Shown here: piece by piece, positions 60,001 through 64,000 of the stretch
How the letters are laid out: every line of letters starts with the position of its first letter
How positions within the stretch are numbered: the stretch's first letter is position 1
From: Anoplopoma fimbria
Taxonomy: Eukaryota > Chordata > Actinopteri > Perciformes > Anoplopomatidae
Assembly: GCF_027596085.1 (NCBI RefSeq)
Contig: NC_072451.1
Location: forward strand, 649,479-713,478
Length of the DNA stretch: 64,000 bases
Direction: 5' to 3'
Made by a program: the position numbers and the translations under genes
The notes under the pieces: model-generated
Told to the model about the DNA's origin: nothing
The model's database searches: none
The model's input: only the letters and a program-made list of their open reading frames with translations

Positions 60001-60952
60001 ACCCAATGTCCATCGTCAGCTCCACCAAGAGCAGGTGATGATTGTTGTTAATGTGAGATACATTACTGATGAACAGTTACTGATGACTGTCTGTCTGAAT
60101 GTAGAAAGTGTCTTCACTAACAGACCTTCTTTAGTTTAGTAGAAGAAGAACTCTGTTCAAAGAGACAAAGATCCTACAGCTGAAGAAGAAGAGAAGAAAT
60201 CAGCTGAATGATTAGATTTAAACAGGAACAGCTTCCTGTTTCACAATAAAAGCATCCTAGAACAAGCTGGAGTTAACTTTATCAAAGCTCTTCTTCAGAC
60301 TTCACATAGAAACAGAAGGTTAGTCTAGAGTTAGTACTGCTGGAACATCAGCTGATCTAATCACAGGTTAACCCTCCTCAATCAATACTTACTGATCAAT
60401 AATCAGACTGATTCTACATCAATACTTATTCTACATCAATACTTACTGATCAATAATCAGACTGATTCTACATCAATACTTACTGATCAATAATCAGACT
60501 GATTCTACATCAATACTTACTGATCAATAATCAAGCTTTTTATCTGTTAGAATATGAATTACTGAAGTAAAGAAGAACATCGTCAGCATAACGGCTGATT
60601 CATAACTTTTCAATGTTAGTTAATTTGCACACATAAAGTCCATGAAGCAAATATTCATTTTAAACACTGAGGGCTACTGAGTTTTCTCATCTGGCGTATT
60701 TGTCCAAACTAAAATTTGTTACAGATTAACAGATTAACAGATTAACAGATGACTAGTTGATGGTTGTTATAGGACATTGATCAAGAGTTAAATTGGTTAT
60801 ATCGAAAATGTAATAATCTGAATTAATTAATGCCCCCCCCCCCCCACAGACTGGCCCTGCAGCACGGTGACGGCCATGTTGTGGACTACCTGAGTCAGCC
60901 CGTCATCGACTACATCCTGCAGAGTCAGCTGTACATCAACGCCTCCGGGTAG
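50918..60952 (+). CDS. nmnat2: NMNAT2, nicotinamide/nicotinate mononucleotide adenylyltransferase 2
   Basis: Role: makes NAD+ from NMN and ATP; Golgi- and vesicle-bound axon survival factor. Exons: 50918-51002, 54759-54847, 55633-55700, 56182-56260, 57121-57247, 57417-57497, 58380-58424, 58608-58684, 59779-59880, 59967-60034, 60850-60952. They sum to 924 nt, 307 codons plus TAG, the length of human NMNAT2, and every exon phase agrees. Seen: [19 protein letters not shown] then ITKGHLHMF, the GxFxPxTxGH nucleotidyltransferase motif; [20 protein letters not shown]; the isoform-specific central insert with [15 protein letters not shown], whose Cys pair is the palmitoylation site in mammals (exon 6); [11 protein letters not shown] and the SSTKSR C-terminal nucleotide-binding block; end YINASG. 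Start chosen as the first ATG, matching the family start. Divergent from SMG7. Introns carry several minisatellites and retroelement pieces. Confidence 0.97.
51020..51098. repeat. (GT)n microsatellite, NMNAT2 intron 1
   Basis: About 38 GT units starting about 20 bp after the exon 1 donor. Confidence 0.95.
51195..51430. repeat. 20/21-bp GC-rich minisatellite, NMNAT2 intron 1
   Basis: About 11 units of GGCTGCTGGCCCGGTGTCGA, the 21-bp form with GGGCCC. Ends in CTCCGCAGGCC. Confidence 0.95.
51712..53770. repeat. ACAGTACACAGTATAC minisatellite, NMNAT2 intron 1
   Basis: About 2 kb of CACAGTA-based units (CACAGTACACAGTATA and CACAGTATAGTA), more degenerate toward the right end. Interrupted by a SINE at 52481-52785. 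The CYCVLYC-type frames on the minus strand are artefacts. Confidence 0.95.
52481..52785 (+). mobile_element. tRNA-derived SINE with L2-type tail inside the array
   Basis: Full-length copy: GGGGCGGCTGTGGCGTAGTG (A-box side), GGTCGGTGGTTTGATACCCG (B box), then GATGTGTCCTTGGGCAAGAC. The tail GTAAGTCGCTGTGGATAAAA, GCCTCTGCTACATGACTG and TAATGTAATG shares its 3' end with the LINE at 18460-18512. Array units continue on both sides. Confidence 0.9.
53771..54758 (+). other. Rest of NMNAT2 intron 1
   Basis: Holds a (TTA)n microsatellite (about 53995-54075), a (CT)n-rich stretch (about 54200-54250) and otherwise unassigned sequence up to the exon 2 acceptor TTTTGCAG. No gene seen. Confidence 0.6.
55165..55435. 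repeat. About 55-60-bp tandem repeat, NMNAT2 intron 2
   Basis: Five diverged copies of ACTAATACCACACTGTAAAA followed by ATACTCTGCTACAGTA. Similar to a common fish repeat with the words AGTACTAATACCACACTGT. Confidence 0.8.
55785..56082. repeat. 20-bp minisatellite, NMNAT2 intron 3
   Basis: About 15 units of ATCATGAGATGTTTAGTTGT with small variants, ending about 100 bp before exon 4. Confidence 0.95.
56300..57000 (+). mobile_element. Decayed LINE endonuclease fragment, NMNAT2 intron 4
   Basis: Plus-strand pieces in several frames: GGTGGAACGTCACCTCTCTG (WNVTSL), SGTKLL, then [18 protein letters not shown] and [20 protein letters not shown]. These are blocks of an AP-type endonuclease of fish non-LTR elements (the catalytic-region GDFN is visible). 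Frameshifts and internal loss make it a relic; it ends near the words AGTTGTAGAACCG. Confidence 0.75.
57705..57760 (+). mobile_element. LINE reverse transcriptase scrap, NMNAT2 intron 6
   Basis: Reads [11 protein letters not shown] then a stop: the GVPQGSILG block of a non-LTR reverse transcriptase. Nothing else of the domain is clear. Confidence 0.6.
59106..59190. repeat. Perfect 42-bp inverted repeat, NMNAT2 intron 8
   Basis: Arms 59106-59147 and 59149-59190 are exact reverse complements around a single T (59148). Left arm starts GTCGTCCTCATAAGTCACTT and ends TTCATGTTCAG. Confidence 0.95.
60100..60700 (-). mobile_element. Inverted copy of the 41665-42755 element, NMNAT2 intron 10
   Basis: Reverse complement of the element in SMG7 intron 2, including [10 protein letters not shown] on the minus strand (about 60560-60595), the 37-bp unit (about four copies, 60385-60535) and the CTTTGATAAAGTTAACTCC end. 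Confidence 0.88.
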
Positions 60953-62389
60953 AGACGACAACCTGCATGAGAACAGGGAGAGTGGAGGGGGGGGGCTACC
61001 TACGACATCATCTATATAAATATAACCCCCCCCCCCCCCCCCCCCCCCCAAAAAAAAGAACAACTTAAACTTCCTACTCTGTCTTCTGTGTCAAACATAT
61101 ACTCTTCTTTGAGCTTTCCCACTGGAGCATTAGTGTCCCTCCTTCTGTCTGTGTCATGTGACGTCACCATCAGGGAGGGGGGTGGGGGGGTTAACCCTAA
61201 GGGCTGCCGACGTATCACTGATGTATTTCTGCACTGCGGTGGTGACGGCAGTGTTTTTCTGGCACTGTTTGTTTTCTGTCTTTATTAAAGCTCGGGGTGC
61301 ATGACACACACAGCCGGGCATGCTCAGTGAACACCGGGGCAGATGGGTAAAAAAACTTCTGGATCAGGGTGGCATTTAGCTCAAAGGGGGACGAGGTCAT
61401 CGGGCCTCATTCAAGAACGGACACGCAAGAAAAAGTGTCAAATTCTCCAATTTCCTCATATCAATTATATAGTTTCCTCCTAAAGAATAAAGTGGTCTTT
61501 TTTATCATATTTTAATCTCAATTCATTTAAAATAAAAGTTTAATTGGACCAAACTAAAACTAGAATAAAGATTATGAAGCAAGTTAAAGAAACGTATATT
61601 CTGTTCAATGTGCCGTGTCGTTGCCGTCTTAGTCACGTCAAGCATCACATACGATAACAGATGTTTCCTTGATTTCAGACAGAAGCAGGTGATGAATTCT
61701 GTGGGCTGAAATGACGACTGTCTGAATCCAACTTGTTAATGAAGCCGACGTTAGCCGTCTTTGTGTTGTTTTGTAGCTGACTCTCATTTTCATAGTGAAA
61801 TGTGCACCTCATGGCTACACAAATGCTATCATGCTAACGGTCTGAGGCGGAACGTTTGGGGAACGTTTTCTGTAAAAAAAAAAAAAAAAAAAAAAAACTG
61901 AGAATTTTTCGCTTCGGGTCAGTTTGCACAGTAAGAAGTGTCTCGTATGAAATCTAAGAAAATGCAGAAACGTGTTGTGAATCTCATCTTTGTCAGTCCA
62001 GCGGACAGTTGGTGGCCGACCTCGTCGTCTCTAGCACCAACACTACATTTGTTTTGTTCCTTATTCAGAGGAAGTTCTGACCGCAGCTTCGCTACGATCG
62101 TGCCGTCGTCGTCTTTCCACGGAGCGCTCCGTCCACTTTGTGCGTTCCCTCTGAACACTCACAGATTTTAAAAGAATGCAGAACCTTTCTTGCACGAGGC
62201 CAGTTGTCGTCTGCGACGTTTAAAGGAAATCCGTCTCCACACAGCGACACAGTTTAACCTCCGAGCTAAAGGTCACACTCTGAGACATGCAGGAGGATGC
62301 AGACAATCCGTTATCGTCTTATATCCTGAGATATTAGGCCGCTGAAAAATGATGCTGATGAAGATGATGAAACAAATCCTCAGCAGCAG

Positions 62390-62420
<31 letters not shown>

Positions 62421-62759
62421 GGAGTGTATAAGGCTGTTTTTTTCTTCTTCATGTGCTCCTGTTAGCTCTTCTTACTGTAGACTGCATGCTTAGACATGTT
62501 TGGTTCTGGCATGAACGTTCATCACTTGGTAGAATATGATCTGTTGTGAGCGTGTTTGCAAAGAACAAAAAACTCAAAAAACAACAGTATATATATATAT
62601 ATACAGATATATATATATATATATATATGTATATATTTAAGATATAAAGTGGGGACCATCATCACCAACTTCTGTCCATTTTCTATTCACTCTGTAAATG
62701 TTTAGATCAAACGCTGCGTCGAAATCTGTCTGCAATGATTCATACATTTATTCATGTCT

Positions 62760-62870
<111 letters not shown>

Positions 62871-62908
62871 GGATTTCAGGTCCCTTTTTGTTGAACCATG
62901 TAGCTGAA

Positions 62909-62914
62909 AATAAA
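62909..62914 (+). terminator. Probable NMNAT2 poly(A) signal
   Basis: AATAAA in CTGAAAATAAATCTTGTTTT followed by a T/GT-rich stretch. It is the best-placed signal about 2 kb after the stop. An earlier AATAAA (about 61486) could give a shorter form. Confidence 0.55.
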
Positions 62915-62934
62915 TCTTGTTTTCTGTATTAATC

Positions 62935-64000
62935 TTCCTTTTGTCGCTCCGATTTCTTTCAATTGTAAAATGTGATGCATGAATGTGTGTGTGTGTGTTT
63001 ACAGATCAGTATATTAATCTTTTTTCATATTATTGATAGTTAAAGAGGAACCAAACCCAGAGTTTGGTCAGAGATGTCCATTGTGGGCTCACTTTCAGTA
63101 ACAGAGTATCTCTACCATCACAACATGAGAACATCTAGGGAATCACAGTGAATGATCATCTGAAGACAGAACGTTCCTTCACTACGCTGTGACGCTGTGT
63201 GGAGATCAAGCTTTAAGTTGTTCTCTAGTGAGATAGTTAGCTAATTCCACCATGATGTCATGCTACAGTTACATCAAATAAAAGAACCACATGAGCTGCT
63301 GGGTTTGGTCTACCGTACTTTAAGATGTAGCCAGACTTCCCTGTTTTTAAATCACTGTTACCCTTGTAATAATCTTATGCTAATTATAATGGTCAGACCA
63401 CTGACTGTTGTTATCGCTACGGTTACGGTAGAGAGCTGTAGAGAGTCTGTTATGGTGACAAAATACAGTTTAAACTATTATTAACAGTTGTGTATTACAG
63501 TTAACATACGAGGCTCAGCTTTAGCTCTAGCTATGTATTGTTGGGGTTGGTGATGAAAGCTGACTCCAGATAAGCTAATAGCTAAATCCAATTACAATAG
63601 TTATGTATATTTAAAACACACTATACACACACACACACAACTAAATACTCACATAGACTAGTTTACAGTTTAAATCAAGTTTAAAGGTTTGGGGTTTTAG
63701 TTACTCTTTAAACAACATTTATATTACTGACGACCCAACTGATCGAAAAAGAAAGAAAAATGGAAACTTAACTGAATTTTACAATCTTTACATTTTTGAG
63801 TTTTCATTTCACTGAATTGACGAGCTGCCTTAATAAAATGATATTATGCATACATAGACTTGATTGAAGGTGAACCCTCACTATAACAACTGCAGGTTAT
63901 TATGTAAAAAGTCTAAATGTATGTTAGTCATAGAAGAGACATTTATGCAGGCAGCTCTGAGCTCAGAGGAAATAACAAAGACATTAATATGATCAAAGTG
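62935..64000. other. Right flank without recognised gene
   Basis: AT-rich DNA with short GT and CA runs. I see no exon of a known protein on either strand. Confidence 0.5.

Overview
The window is nuclear DNA of a ray-finned fish, most likely a percomorph teleost. Genes are split by GT-AG introns, proteins match vertebrate families along their whole length, and the DNA is full of fish-type LINE, SINE and hAT relics, GT microsatellites and minisatellites. A run of 100 N (48901-49000) marks an assembly gap. All coordinates were read by eye.

Left third (1-19.6 kb): the D end of a T-cell receptor alpha/delta locus, all on the minus strand. In transcription order it holds a distal TRDD (19605-19612), five copies of a 393-bp cassette each carrying an 11-bp TRDD with a 12-bp and a 23-bp spacer recombination signal (10.3-12.3 kb), one TRDJ (10263-10304), the TCR delta constant gene (Ig exon 7673-7945, membrane exon ending at 7026) and then five TRAJ segments (227-1817) continuing off the left edge. 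No V segment lies between the distal D and the next gene. A 21-bp minisatellite, split by a dead L2/Maui-type LINE that itself carries a hAT-type MITE, separates the two kinds of D.

Middle (about 21-43.6 kb): SMG7 on the minus strand, 23 coding exons, a phospho-UPF1 adaptor of nonsense-mediated mRNA decay. The exons total 3529 coding bases, one more than a multiple of three. The discrepancy falls in a C-run of exon 21 and looks like a sequence error or a frameshift allele. Intron 12 (4 kb) is almost wholly a G-rich minisatellite.

Right (50.9-63 kb): NMNAT2 on the plus strand, 11 coding exons giving 307 codons plus stop, an NAD-synthesising enzyme of axons. SMG7 and NMNAT2 are head to head, as in human 1q25.3. 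Their 7.3-kb intergenic space is almost all tandem repeat (GATAA-like, 17/18-bp TATATCTAACTATAGAC, and 12-bp GTGTAGTGAGGG arrays) and reaches to about 250 bp before the NMNAT2 start codon.

More than a quarter of the window is minisatellite. The many long open frames in these arrays are artefacts. The most notable content is the compact TRD D-J-C cluster with its near-identical tandem D cassettes, and its position beside SMG7-NMNAT2.
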